Shown piece by piece: positions 52,956 to 62,276 of a stretch of 64,000 nt of DNA. The stretch is from NCBI GenBank assembly GCA_023391425.1, contig JAEWAX010000158.1, forward strand, positions 1 through 64,000, given 5' to 3'. The notes under the pieces are model-generated. The model was not told the DNA's origin and searched no databases. It saw nothing but the letters and a program-made list of their open reading frames with translations. The first letter of the stretch is position 1. Each line of letters starts with the position of its first letter. A program made the position numbers and the translations under genes. The DNA comes from Bacillota bacterium (GTDB lineage: Bacteria > Bacillota > Clostridia > Acetivibrionales > DSM-1351).

Positions 52956-54980
52956 CTAATTATTGTTTTTAACAATTCTTTTAAAGCTAAAATAAGTTGC
53001 ATAAAAATATCCACCATATATTACAATAAGCGCTAAGGCTATCATGAGGGAAGAACCTTGAAAAATGCTTTTATCTCCAGTCCTGAGCATTTTATTCGCT
53101 ACAGTTGTTCCAACCATTGAATGTATAATCGCCAAGCCTAAAGGCACCATAAAGTATATAATGGTCTGTACTAGTATGGATTTATTTATCATCTTTTCAG
53201 TAGCACCGATTTTCTTAAGGGAATTGTATCTATGAAGACTGTCGCTTGCTTCTGATAACTGCTGCAAGGCCAGTACTGCAGCACTAGATATCAAAAATAC
53301 TATACCTAAGTATATGCCTAGAAATACAATAAGCGCTGATGGACCATATACACTTGCATAAAGCTGTTCTAGTGTATTTCCATAGACAAGCATGAAGTCA
53401 TCCGTTTCATATCTATACTTTTCAAGTTCAGCAAATAAATTGGAGAATCTCTCCTTAGACTTTTCATAATTGTTTCCTTGGAAAATTACATTAAAGGACG
53501 ATGTATACGGCTTCAAGGTTCCTTGAAAGTTGTCAGGGATTATGAAGTAAAGGAAATCCAAACCAGATTTTGAACTAATCACATTTTCTTTTATTGATTC
53601 TTTATTTTTAATGTTATAGGTTTTATTACCTATAACTGCAGAGTTTTCATTTTTCATAAATATATCAAAGGCATTGATAGTCTTTTCATAGTTGGATACA
53701 ACTAAAATCTCATTATCCTTTAAGCTTATGGCTTGCTGCCCTAGAAGCTGTCTTATTGAATTATATTCTGATACTTTTACAGCTGATATAGGACCATCTG
53801 TATAGTTTAGCTGAAGTTCTCTTTGCTCTTTTGGGCTTAAATACTTTCTTAATAAATCGTTTAGGGAAAGCTCAAGCTTATATTCAGTAAAAAAGACATG
53901 TTTTTCGTTAGGCTCAAATTTAAAATTTGCTTTCTCAAGAGATTCTTTAATATCCTTTATCTTTTTATCTTTTATATTAATATCTAATTTAGCTGAAGCA
54001 TCAAAAGAAGTATTTCCCTTAAGCAATGTATCAAGAGTACCTTTATAGCCAAACATGGTGAATAAAAGCGTAATAGTCAGAAAAAGCATAAGGCATATTG
54101 TGGTCATTGATAAAAAGTTAGTAGTTATCTTGTTGTTTATTTGTCTTAGTATAAATATATTTAAGTTTTTAAGATATATTTTCTTGCCCTTTTGCAGTAC
54201 ATTGATTAAGAAGCTGGAAAGACTGTAAAAGCACAATAAAGTTCCTATAACTCCCAAAAGTATGGAGTATATAAAAGTAGCATTATCAGGAGCTACCCCA
54301 ACCTCTAGAACCATGCTGTAAGCTTTTATAAGTGCTGCTGCTGACAGAAGAAATATAACTATTGAAACAACAGGATTTTTCAGCTTTATGTTTTCATTTT
54401 TCTTTGCAGCATTTATCATGTCGATAAGCTTATACTTAGAAATAATAATCTGATTAAATATCATCACTAGAAGAAATATTATTCCAAAGTAAATAGCAGA
54501 TTTAATTATTGCGCTTATTGATACAATAAATCTGTATTTATTCATATCAACTACTAATAGCTTAGCCGTAATAACTGATAAGCCTTGGGAAACTATAATG
54601 CCAAGCAAAACTCCAGCGACCAAAGACAATAGACCGATTAAAAAAGTTTCCAGAATTAAAATCCTTGAAATCTTACCCTTTGCCATACCTAAGGTCATAT
54701 ATATTCCTAGTTCTTTTTTACGCTTTTTTATTAAAAAATTATTAGCATAAATTATAAGCCCGCCTAAAATGAAGGATACAAATACAGAGGTTCCTGCTAT
54801 AAGCTTATTTAGAGTTGCTACATAAGTTTTAGTACTTTTCCCAATCTCAAGCAATGATGTCTGAGCCTCAATAGAATTAAAACTGTAGAATATGCACACC
54901 GCAAAGGTTAAGGTTAGAAAATATATAGAATAATCTTTAAAGCTTCTTTTTACATTATTTATTGCTATTTTAAAAAACAT
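52956..54980 (-). CDS. ABC transporter permease, BceB type
   Basis: This 674-residue permease has ten membrane helices and a ~200-residue extracellular domain between helices 7 and 8, the same architecture as the gene at 5430. ATG 54980 follows GGAGGGG by 9 bases and overlaps the ATPase stop by 11 bases. It is part of the second Bce-type module of the window. Sequence similarity to the first permease is moderate (shared YSIYFLTL-like start and GxYxxLGxxK-type motifs), so they likely recognise different compounds. Confidence 0.92.
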   Translation of the reverse strand: MFFKIAINNVKRSFKDYSIYFLTLTFAVCIFYSFNSIEAQTSLLEIGKSTKTYVATLNKLIAGTSVFVSFILGGLIIYANNFLIKKRKKELGIYMTLGMAKGKISRILILETFLIGLLSLVAGVLLGIIVSQGLSVITAKLLVVDMNKYRFIVSISAIIKSAIYFGIIFLLVMIFNQIIISKYKLIDMINAAKKNENIKLKNPVVSIVIFLLSAAALIKAYSMVLEVGVAPDNATFIYSILLGVIGTLLCFYSLSSFLINVLQKGKKIYLKNLNIFILRQINNKITTNFLSMTTICLMLFLTITLLFTMFGYKGTLDTLLKGNTSFDASAKLDINIKDKKIKDIKESLEKANFKFEPNEKHVFFTEYKLELSLNDLLRKYLSPKEQRELQLNYTDGPISAVKVSEYNSIRQLLGQQAISLKDNEILVVSNYEKTINAFDIFMKNENSAVIGNKTYNIKNKESIKENVISSKSGLDFLYFIIPDNFQGTLKPYTSSFNVIFQGNNYEKSKERFSNLFAELEKYRYETDDFMLVYGNTLEQLYASVYGPSALIVFLGIYLGIVFLISSAAVLALQQLSEASDSLHRYNSLKKIGATEKMINKSILVQTIIYFMVPLGLAIIHSMVGTTVANKMLRTGDKSIFQGSSLMIALALIVIYGGYFYATYFSFKRIVKNNN

Positions 54981-55737
54981 CGCTTGCATCCCCTCCAAGT
55001 AAAGTTACGACTTCAATTATTTTATTGAAGAATTCCTTTCTTGTATCATTTCCACGTACTAGTTCATTAAAAATCCTGCCATCCTTTATAAACAAAATTC
55101 TGTGAGCATAGCTTGCTGTAAAGGCATCATGAGTAACCATAAGTATGGTAGCTTGAAATTCTTTGTTTAACTTTTCAAAGGAGTCTAGAAGAAGTCGTGA
55201 GGATTTTGAATCTAAAGCTCCAGTAGGCTCATCAGCCAATATAAGCGAAGGTTTGGTTACCAAGGCTCTGGCTGAAGCTACTCTTTGCTTTTGTCCTCCT
55301 GACATTTGAAAAGGATACTTCTTTAGTACATCCATAATCTCAAGCTTTTCTGAAACTTCTTTTATAGCTGAATCTATTTTAGAAGCTTTTCTATTTTGTA
55401 TAGTTAGTGCCAAGGCTATATTCTCGTAAGCAGTTAAGGTATCTAAAAGGTTAAAATCTTGAAAAATAAATCCTAATTCATCTCTTCTAAATTCCTCCAA
55501 ACCCTTTGACTTAAGAGTTGTAATATCTTTTTTATTTATAATAATATGTCCTGTTGTAACAGTATCAATAGTAGAAATACAATTTAAAAGAGTAGTCTTA
55601 CCGCTGCCTGATGGCCCCATTATGCCAACAAACTCTCCCTTATCCACTTTGAAAGAGATATTATCAATAGCCTTAGTAATATTCCCCTTGTTTCCATAGT
55701 ACTTTTCAATCTTTTCAACACTCAATATATTTTCCAT
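54970..55737 (-). CDS. ABC transporter ATP-binding protein, BceA type
   Basis: The 255-residue ATPase has Walker A (GPSGSGKTT), FQDFNLLD, MSGGQKQR and LILADEPTGALD. The start at 55737 is set by GGAGGG eight bases upstream; an in-frame GTG at 55752 overlaps that site. It is paired with the permease downstream and separated from the small exported protein by a hairpin. Confidence 0.94.
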   Translation of the reverse strand: MENILSVEKIEKYYGNKGNITKAIDNISFKVDKGEFVGIMGPSGSGKTTLLNCISTIDTVTTGHIIINKKDITTLKSKGLEEFRRDELGFIFQDFNLLDTLTAYENIALALTIQNRKASKIDSAIKEVSEKLEIMDVLKKYPFQMSGGQKQRVASARALVTKPSLILADEPTGALDSKSSRLLLDSFEKLNKEFQATILMVTHDAFTASYAHRILFIKDGRIFNELVRGNDTRKEFFNKIIEVVTLLGGDASDVF

Positions 55738-55767
55738 ATATAATCCCTCCACGGCTTTTTAAGTACC

Positions 55768-55788
55768 GCTGGCATTTTTCATGCCAGC
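55768..55788 (-). promoter_or_regulatory. Intercistronic hairpin before the ABC genes
   Basis: GCTGGCAT/ATGCCAGC with a 5-nt loop lies in the 62-base gap between the small exported protein and the ATPase. Without a T run it is more likely a processing or stability element than a terminator. Confidence 0.45.
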
Positions 55789-55799
55789 TTTGTAGATGT

Positions 55800-56216
55800 T
55801 TAGTTTTTAACTTCAAATTTCCAAATGCCTTCCATTATCTCTTTGCCTGCGGAATAGATAGTTACACCATATTGACCTTCTTCAAGCCCTTCAGGAGCTG
55901 ATAGTTTAGAAGAAAAGTATCCTGCTTCGTTTATCTCTATATTCTCCTCAACTTTAAATCTATTCTTTGTTGTTACTTCACCTTTATACCATACAACTGT
56001 CGCCTTTTTAATAGCCAGCTTTTTACCTTTTGCAGAAAAATAGATTGTATCATTTGGCTTAAAGGTAGTAGAAGGAGCAGTGGCTTTTCCCTTATTATCT
56101 ATACTTTTAGTTATTGCACTCTCTTTGATTTTAGGCCCATTAAAGTATTTATAGGAAGCGCCACCCCCAACAATTATAAGCATACCGGCTAGTATAGGTG
56201 CTAATAGTTTTTTCAT
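55800..56216 (-). CDS. Small exported/membrane-anchored protein of the second Bce module
   Basis: The 138-residue protein has an N-terminal membrane helix (LLAPILAGMLIIVGGGASY) and a beta-rich extracellular domain with an Ig-like feel (NDTIYFSAKGKKLAIKKATV, GYFSSKLSAPEGLEEGQYGV). It is the first gene of the ABC operon. It may bind or present the inducing compound; no family is recognised. Confidence 0.65.
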   Translation of the reverse strand: MKKLLAPILAGMLIIVGGGASYKYFNGPKIKESAITKSIDNKGKATAPSTTFKPNDTIYFSAKGKKLAIKKATVVWYKGEVTTKNRFKVEENIEINEAGYFSSKLSAPEGLEEGQYGVTIYSAGKEIMEGIWKFEVKN

Positions 56217-56332
56217 AGTAAATTCCTCCCTGTATATAATGAATTGTAAATCTCATATATCAATGTTCTGTCTACAGTTATTATCATACTAGAATTTTTC
56301 ATAGATACATATTTGTTTATATTTCACCAAAG

Positions 56333-56351
56333 TTACATTTTTGTAATGTAA
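56333..56351 (-). promoter_or_regulatory. Candidate Bce-type operator
   Basis: TTACATT-N5-AATGTAA is a perfect 7-bp inverted repeat in the 184-base gap between the kinase gene and the exported protein/ABC operon. Position and form fit the binding site of the co-encoded response regulator. Confidence 0.5.
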
Positions 56352-56400
56352 AAAAGGGTTCACAGCATCGCAGCAAGCAATAGCTATAAATCCTTTAATA

Positions 56401-57414
56401 TCAGTTCAATAAATTATTTCTTCCTAGGGGAAAGATAATGCTAACCTTTGTACCTTCTCCAGCTATAGAAGCTAAAGTTATACCTAATCCAAGCTGATCA
56501 CAAAGCTTCTTGCACAAATAAAGTCCAATACCGGTAGACCTTCTAAGCTTTCTGCCATTCTCGCCAGTAAAGCCTTTTTCAAAAACTCTGTTTATGTCTT
56601 TATCTACAATACCTATTCCATTATCTTCAATGTTAAGTACAATGTTGTTTTCGTTTCTAATAGAATATATTTTTACTTTACCTGCTTTTTCCTTGGAATA
56701 TTTAATGGAGTTTACTATTATTTGATTTAGTATGAACTCAAGCCACTTGGTGTCACTATACACTGAGCCTTCCACACCTTCAATATCAATAGATATTCTC
56801 TTGCTTATAAAATCCCTTGAATTTCTTTTAATCACGGCTTTAACAAGGGAAGCTAAAGAAATCTCTCTAATAATATAATCTTTGCTCACATTATTACTTC
56901 TAGAGTAGTATAATACCTGTTCAATGTAATTTTCAATTGTCTTAACCTCATAATCAATATTTCTTGTAATCTCATTTTGATTGTTTTCAATAATTAGTCT
57001 TGTAGAGGCAATGGGCGTCTTTATCTCATGAACCCAGGTTTCTATATATTCTCTATATTCACTCTGCATATCTCTATATTGTTTTACATGTTCATGCATG
57101 CCCTTATTAGCCACTTTTAATAGATTATATATAAATTTCCCTTCTGTAAACTCAGGTTCTTTTATGACTTCAGATAGCAAATATTTTTTATCCAAGCTTT
57201 CCATTACACCTGCCAGCTCAGTATAAAATCTGTTTAGTTTAACATATTCCAAAGCTATAAAGGAGACCAAGGGAAGAAAGCATATAAAAAAGGTTAAGAG
57301 AATTATATTGGCACTAATATCTATAAGCAGCATAATGCCGCAAATAATAAGGAACAATATAAAGTTAATAATCAAGAATACAAATCTATCTTTTAAATAT
57401 TCTTTTATACTCAT
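56401..57414 (-). CDS. Bce-type histidine kinase
   Basis: The 337-residue kinase has two helices (about 11-31 and 36-56) with a minimal loop, H129 in WVHEIKTPIAS (the consensus motif, unlike the kinase at 3411) and a full HATPase domain (ILNQIIVNSIKYS, DNGIGIVDKD, STGIGLYLCKK). It overlaps the response regulator by 4 bases and precedes the ABC operon, as in other Bce modules. Confidence 0.94.
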   Translation of the reverse strand: MSIKEYLKDRFVFLIINFILFLIICGIMLLIDISANIILLTFFICFLPLVSFIALEYVKLNRFYTELAGVMESLDKKYLLSEVIKEPEFTEGKFIYNLLKVANKGMHEHVKQYRDMQSEYREYIETWVHEIKTPIASTRLIIENNQNEITRNIDYEVKTIENYIEQVLYYSRSNNVSKDYIIREISLASLVKAVIKRNSRDFISKRISIDIEGVEGSVYSDTKWLEFILNQIIVNSIKYSKEKAGKVKIYSIRNENNIVLNIEDNGIGIVDKDINRVFEKGFTGENGRKLRRSTGIGLYLCKKLCDQLGLGITLASIAGEGTKVSIIFPLGRNNLLN

Positions 57415-58079
57415 GGCAGTATATACCCTAAGCCTCGTTTAGTTTCTATATTATCTTTCATTCCAACCTCTTCAAGCTTTTTTCTTAGCCTTGTAACATT
57501 TACAGATAAATTATTGTCATCCACAAAAATGTCGAAGTTCCACATAAAGTCCATCAAGTCATCTCTAGATACAATCTTTCCTTTGTTCTTAATTAGACAA
57601 GAGAGAACTTTAAGCTCATTTTTTGTTAGTTCTGCAGTACTGCCTTTATATGTTATAGTGGCATTTGACAAGCTAAGCTTCAATTCATTATAAGAAATTA
57701 TATCTTGAGAGTTGGAACCCTGAACTCTCCTTAGTATAGAGGAGATTCTTGCCAAGAGAATTTGAGTATTATATGGTTTTGTAATAAAATCATCAGCACC
57801 TAAATTCATACTCATAAGCTCATCCACCTCACTGTCCCTGCTTGTAACTACTATTATCGGAGTATCAGAGCTTTTTCTTAATTCTCTGCATATATAGTAT
57901 CCATCAAACATAGGCAGGTTTATATCCAAAAGTATCAAATCTGGTGCTTGCTTGAAAATATAATCAATAATATTTTCAAAGCTTGCTGGAGCAGAAACCT
58001 CATAACCGTATCTGGTTAGAAAAGTTCTAAGTTCTTCTCTTATAGTTTCAGTATCTTCTATAATAATAATCTTTGGCAT
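57411..58079 (-). CDS. OmpR-family response regulator, Bce type
   Basis: The 222-residue protein has the receiver acidic pocket (IEDTE), phospho-Asp in LILLDINLP, Lys in ITKPYN, and a winged helix ending ETKRGLGYILP. It forms a coupled pair with the kinase. The first acidic residue of the usual EDD is followed by Thr (EDT), a minor variation. Confidence 0.93.
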   Translation of the reverse strand: MPKIIIIEDTETIREELRTFLTRYGYEVSAPASFENIIDYIFKQAPDLILLDINLPMFDGYYICRELRKSSDTPIIVVTSRDSEVDELMSMNLGADDFITKPYNTQILLARISSILRRVQGSNSQDIISYNELKLSLSNATITYKGSTAELTKNELKVLSCLIKNKGKIVSRDDLMDFMWNFDIFVDDNNLSVNVTRLRKKLEEVGMKDNIETKRGLGYILP

Positions 58080-58465
58080 AGATTTACTCCCTTTGTTAAA
58101 AATATTGGTTTTAAGTTATTATAATTGATTATAACCATTACTGCAAAAAACAATCATTACAGAAATGCAGCAAGAGCAGCGTTGGAAAATGTACTACATG
58201 TAAAAATAAATGGCAGTAGATTGAAGAATAGGAGAGTATGGTTGCCATAATAAATTAGACACACTTGGTTTTAAATCACTTCTCGTTGGTATGTACCTTG
58301 AGTAATTTTTTTACCCCTCATTTTTAGAAAGTTTTCCACGAGTTTACCCTTGAGATTTATAAAAAGCCATAAAAACATTAACCCCTACGGCATTTGCCTT
58401 CGTTCCTCAATCCGTGTACTACGTACATAGAGTTGGTACATAAAAAAAAAATGAAATATAAAAAA
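58080..58465. other. Gap without a recognised gene
   Basis: The 386 bases contain the promoter region of the regulator/kinase pair. The phrase TTTACCCTTGAG (about 58340) also occurs, slightly varied and doubled, at about 52840 beside rubrerythrin remnant 2. No gene, tRNA or clear hairpin is seen. Confidence 0.4.
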
Positions 58466-58509
58466 AAAGCTTCTACAACCCTTTATTTACAAAGGTTTGT
58501 AGAAGCTTT
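58466..58509 (-). terminator. Terminator of the rubrerythrin gene
   Basis: AAAGCTTCTACAA/TTGTAGAAGCTTT arms (58466-58478, 58497-58509) with an AAAGG/CCTTT inner pairing are followed on the minus strand by a run of eight T residues. Confidence 0.85.
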
Positions 58510-58537
58510 GTGAGCCACCAAAGTATATATGGTCGGC

Positions 58538-59083
58538 TTACTTAAAATATCTCTCCAGCAATCCCTTAAACCCTGCGCCGTGTCTTGCTTCGTCCTTACA
58601 CATCTCATGAACTGTATCATGAATAGCATCTAAGTTGAGCTGTTTTGCTTTTGTAGCTAAATCCTTTTTGCCTTTGCAAGCACCAGCCTCAGCCTCAGCT
58701 CTTAACTGAAGATTTTTCTTTGTATCTGGATAAACAACTTCTCCTAGCAATTCAGCAAATTTTGCAGCATGTTCAGCTTCTTCCCAAGCAGCAAGCTTAT
58801 AAAAAGCACCTATTTCCGGATAGCCTTCACGCTCAGCTTGTCTTGCCATTGCAAGATACATTCCTACTTCTGTACATTCGCCCATAAAGTTAGCTCTTAA
58901 GCCTTCCAATATCTCAGCGTCAACACCCTGTGCAACACCGATTCTGTGTTCATCAGCCCATTGTGCAGAGTTTTCAGTCTGCTCTACAAACTTCTCCTTT
59001 GGTGCCTTGCACTGAGGGCAATTATCTGGAGCTGTATTTCCATAATGTACGTATCCACAAACTGAGCAAACAAATTTTTTCAT
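58538..59083 (-). CDS. rbr: Reverse rubrerythrin
   Basis: This 181-residue non-heme iron peroxidase has the rubredoxin domain at the N-terminus (C6, C9, C22, C25: CSVCGYV then CPQC), followed by the four-helix ferritin-like di-iron domain with Glu ligands in GECTEVG, EEAEHAAKF and CKDEARHGAGF. The reversed domain order is that of the clostridial reverse rubrerythrins that reduce H2O2 and O2. A good ribosome binding site (GGAGG-like) precedes the ATG. Two short copies of its 3' end lie at 46955 and 52718. Confidence 0.96.
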   Translation of the reverse strand: MKKFVCSVCGYVHYGNTAPDNCPQCKAPKEKFVEQTENSAQWADEHRIGVAQGVDAEILEGLRANFMGECTEVGMYLAMARQAEREGYPEIGAFYKLAAWEEAEHAAKFAELLGEVVYPDTKKNLQLRAEAEAGACKGKKDLATKAKQLNLDAIHDTVHEMCKDEARHGAGFKGLLERYFK

Positions 59084-59310
59084 AACTTTTAAATCCTCCT
59101 ATAATGTATAATTTTAATAATTCAATTTTTAAATTTTAGTAGCCGACTTCATTCTTTACCGGCAACGATATATATATACCCTACAGTAATTTTTTAAAAC
59201 AATTTTTTTGATTTCCTTTTTTTACAGAGCATTTTATACTAAAAAAGCATTTCATACTAAAAAGCATTTCATACTAAAATCTCTTCCTACTATAACTATG
59301 CACTTTTTAA

Positions 59311-60135
59311 TCATAGTTTTTGGCATGTGGGGCAGAAATAGATACTCCCACCCATGTAAGCCTCTTTTTTTATGGTATCTCCACATACTTTGCATGGCTC
59401 ATCCGAGGTGTTTTTACACAGTTTTGTGCTATAGCCTCCAAAGCAGCCAAACAAATCACGTTCTGTGTTCCTACCTCCGCTGATAGTCATTTCTGCAAGA
59501 GTATCTTTTATTGAGTGAAAAAGAATACGTATATCTGAGTCAGATAATGTACTTATCTTTTTCTTTGGATGTAATTTCGCATTATAAAGGATATCTTGCA
59601 GTACACCGTTTCCAAGTCCCGGAATACGTTGTTCCGTTGCAAGCAAAGCCTTTAATGAAATATCTTTAGTTGTTTCTTTAAGGATACTATTAAAATATGC
59701 TTCATCAAAGCCTTTAGACAAAGGATTTGGTTTTTCTTTAGCTGTAAGATAATATGGGTTAGTATTCTGTCCAGCAGGGTATGCATATAAGCCGCCAAAC
59801 ATCTGCACAGATGCTATTATCGATGAATAATCTTCAAATTCAATATGTAGCTGATGCTTTGTTGGAAGTTTTTCACCCTCTTGATAGTAGCGTAGGTTAA
59901 TGCCGTCACATAGCAGAACGCACACATCTTCAGCAATTACTTCTACAAAGCCACCAAGACTTACGACCTTATTTATTGTTTTATCATATAATAATTCATG
60001 ATAACCCTGTGGATCTCCAAAGTACCAAGCAAATTTATGAGGATGCTGCGCTGCAACAACATTCATAATTCTTTTTCCTATAGTAATCTCGTTTAGTTGC
60101 TGAGATATTGCACTCGCCTCTGGAAGTTCCAACAT
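59311..60135 (-). CDS. Fpg/Nei-family DNA glycosylase-like protein lacking the N-terminal catalytic Pro
   Basis: The 274-residue protein has the Fpg/Nei layout: N-terminal domain beginning MLELPEA, helix-two-turn-helix region (ATEQRIPGLGNGVLQDILY), and a C-terminal CxxC...CxxC zinc finger (CKVCGDTIKKEAYMGGSIYFCPTC). In Fpg and Nei the residue after Met is the nucleophilic Pro (MPELPE or MPEGPE); here it is Leu, while the following Glu and the helix-turn motif are kept. Base-excision activity by the usual Schiff-base route is therefore uncertain. Confidence 0.85.
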   Translation of the reverse strand: MLELPEASAISQQLNEITIGKRIMNVVAAQHPHKFAWYFGDPQGYHELLYDKTINKVVSLGGFVEVIAEDVCVLLCDGINLRYYQEGEKLPTKHQLHIEFEDYSSIIASVQMFGGLYAYPAGQNTNPYYLTAKEKPNPLSKGFDEAYFNSILKETTKDISLKALLATEQRIPGLGNGVLQDILYNAKLHPKKKISTLSDSDIRILFHSIKDTLAEMTISGGRNTERDLFGCFGGYSTKLCKNTSDEPCKVCGDTIKKEAYMGGSIYFCPTCQKL

Positions 60136-60153
60136 TAAAACATTCCTCCTATC

Positions 60154-61407
60154 CTAAAATAGCATTGACAAGAAATGAATAGCAAGCCCAGCTAATCCAC
60201 CTATAACAGTACCATTGATCCTAATATACTGTAAGTCAGCTCCAACCTGCACCTCAAGCTTGTCGACCATATCCTTGGTCTCCCAGCCATCCATTGTATC
60301 ATAGATTAGCGAGCCTACCTTATTCCCGTATAGTGAAACCAGTCCCTCAACGGCATCAATTATAGTATCATCAATATATTCCTTGAGTTCATCGTTTTTT
60401 GATATTTCTATTACAATCTTATCCAAGATAGAACTTATTTTCTCAGTTAACTCTTCTTCATTTACAATAATAGAGTTTTTAAAATCTATTACTACTTCAA
60501 TTATCTTATGTTGAAGTTCATCATATAACTCTGATTTTATAATTTGCTCCTTTAGGAGCTCTCCTTTATCTATCAGTTCCTGTGAATTTTTCATATCGTC
60601 AAGAAGCTTTGGAAGCGCAGATAGCATTAGCTTATTTATCTCAACCTCATCATTAGTATCAAGCTCTTCAACCTGTTTATTTAAGAACTCCAATATTTTT
60701 TTATAAATCAAATCACCAATAAACGGCATAGTAAAGGTTTTATTTATTCCACCTAAAACCAGCATAGTCTTTTCTTTATTTTCACCAATAAAATTATATG
60801 TAGCATTCAATAACCCCTTGACTAACGGTTTATGATAGCCCAACTCCAATGCAGGTTCTAAAACAGTTCCTAACGTAGGATATAGTTTCAAGCCATCAAT
60901 TTTTTTGTCAATTTGTAGTTTTATATAACCTTCTAGTTTTGAGTCATCAATAAATGTATTAACGAGAGAAGGTAGTTTTTTTGCTATACCTTTTGCAATT
61001 TTATCTCTATTCTGCTCAACATAATGTGCTACCTTCTGGGTGACACTCACCTTATCTAGCTTGGCTTTGATAATCTCAGGCGTGAAGAAATTTGAAACTA
61101 CAAAATTAGATAGAGCTTGTGCAATCCTCTTCTTATTATTTGAAATTATTGCTGTGTGGGGAATTATTTTTAGACCTAATGGGTGCCTAAATAGTGCAAC
61201 TACAGCAAACCAATCTGCAAGTGCGCCAACCATTGATGCTTCAGCAAATGCAGCAACAGATGAGAAGAATAAGCCTTTGTTTTCGTATCTCTTAAAGACT
61301 ATAAAAACAATGGTCATAAATACTAACAACGAGGTTGCAATTATTCTCATACTTCTTAACTTTTTTCTTAAATTTTCTTCTTCGTTTTTATAACTATATT
61401 TATCCAT
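60154..61407 (-). CDS. DUF445-family membrane protein
   Basis: The 417-residue protein has a helix at about 22-40, a conserved EASMVGALADWFAVVALFRHPLG segment (written here as EASMVGALADW then FAVVALFRHPLG), a long helical middle, and a C-terminal helix (GGLAGLAIHFLSML). This is the DUF445/YheB-like family of unknown function. The start at 61407 has GGAG eight bases upstream; ATG 61413 is too near that site. It probably shares a transcript with the Fpg-like gene 18 bases downstream. Confidence 0.85.
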   Translation of the reverse strand: MDKYSYKNEEENLRKKLRSMRIIATSLLVFMTIVFIVFKRYENKGLFFSSVAAFAEASMVGALADWFAVVALFRHPLGLKIIPHTAIISNNKKRIAQALSNFVVSNFFTPEIIKAKLDKVSVTQKVAHYVEQNRDKIAKGIAKKLPSLVNTFIDDSKLEGYIKLQIDKKIDGLKLYPTLGTVLEPALELGYHKPLVKGLLNATYNFIGENKEKTMLVLGGINKTFTMPFIGDLIYKKILEFLNKQVEELDTNDEVEINKLMLSALPKLLDDMKNSQELIDKGELLKEQIIKSELYDELQHKIIEVVIDFKNSIIVNEEELTEKISSILDKIVIEISKNDELKEYIDDTIIDAVEGLVSLYGNKVGSLIYDTMDGWETKDMVDKLEVQVGADLQYIRINGTVIGGLAGLAIHFLSMLF

Positions 61408-61443
61408 ACCCATAACTCCATAAAAGCACTCAATGTTTTACTA

Positions 61444-62154
61444 TTATTTCTCTACATTCTGTGTTGTTTCAACTGTTTCTGTGACCTCAGCTGTTTCTGT
61501 GACTTCAGCTGTTTCTGCGGCTTCTGCTTTTTCTGCAGCTTCTGAAGCTTCTGCTTCCATTAACCTATTCAAGCTTTTTTCTATTTCATTTAAAATGTCA
61601 TCTTTCCCGTTTTTGTTTAGCGATGAAAAAGATATTATTTTTGATGATTTATCTAATTCGAGTACTTTTCTAATTTCGTTAAGTCTAACATTTATTTGCG
61701 ATCTAGTTATTTTATCTGACTTTGTAGCAACAATTAAGGCATTCAAACCAAAACCCTTTATCCACTGATACATGATAATATCATCCTTGCTTGGTGAATG
61801 CCTAATATCTAAAAGGAGCACTACCAACCTTAGGTGGTTTTGTTTTCTTGAATACAAATATGTCTCTATAATATTCTCCCAAGAAGCCTTCATATCCTTC
61901 GAAACATTTGCGAAGCCATACCCAGGTAAATCCACGAGATAGAAGTTTTCATTTACATTATAAAAATTGATTTGTCTTGTCTTACCTGGGGTACTTCCAA
62001 CTCTAGCAAGACTTTTTCTATTTAATAGTGTATTTATTATAGAAGACTTTCCTACATTTGATCTGCCAACAAAAGCCACCTCTGGATACCCTGTAACTGG
62101 GTATTGGTTGGGCTTTACAGCCGTAATTTCATGTTCAGCATTTTTTATTATCAT
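61444..62154 (-). CDS. engB: Ribosome-biogenesis GTPase EngB (YsxC/YihA)
   Basis: This GTPase has G1 GRSNVGKSS, G2 region TPGKTRQINFY, G3 DLPGYG, and G4 TKSDK, and acts in large-subunit ribosome assembly. EngB proteins are usually ~195-205 residues; this one is 236 because of a C-terminal tail made of TAEVTE and related Glu/Ala/Thr repeats (about 199-236), encoded by 18-bp tandem repeats. The tail is likely dispensable and mutable. The upstream region carries a separate 19-bp tandem repeat. Confidence 0.95.
   Translation of the reverse strand: MIIKNAEHEITAVKPNQYPVTGYPEVAFVGRSNVGKSSIINTLLNRKSLARVGSTPGKTRQINFYNVNENFYLVDLPGYGFANVSKDMKASWENIIETYLYSRKQNHLRLVVLLLDIRHSPSKDDIIMYQWIKGFGLNALIVATKSDKITRSQINVRLNEIRKVLELDKSSKIISFSSLNKNGKDDILNEIEKSLNRLMEAEASEAAEKAEAAETAEVTETAEVTETVETTQNVEK
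61473..61560. repeat. 18-bp coding tandem repeat in the engB tail
   Basis: Units starting CTGTTTCTGTGAC at 61473, 61491 and 61509 give an 18-bp period (six residues), followed by a degenerate TTCTGC-type hexamer tract to about 61560. All lengths are multiples of three, so frame is kept. Confidence 0.8.
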
Positions 62155-62200
62155 ATTATAGTTCCTTCCCTCTATTTAAAAGTTTATTAATTTGCATATA

Positions 62201-62276
62201 AAAGTTATTAATTGCATCTAAAATTATTAATTGCATCTAAAGTTACTAATTGAATCTAAAGTTACTAATTGCATCT
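62201..62276. repeat. 19-bp tandem repeat in the engB upstream region
   Basis: Four units of AAAGTTATTAATTGCATCT (62201, 62220, 62239, 62258) with one to three changes each, plus partial units on either side (62179-62200, 62277-62294). They lie 47-140 bases before the engB start and could move or modulate its promoter. Confidence 0.85.

Noticed and set aside
52718..53017. 99-codon minus-strand frame as a gene
   Set aside because: Only its last 18 codons have meaning (rubrerythrin remnant); the rest runs through a terminator and into the permease end with no start signal.
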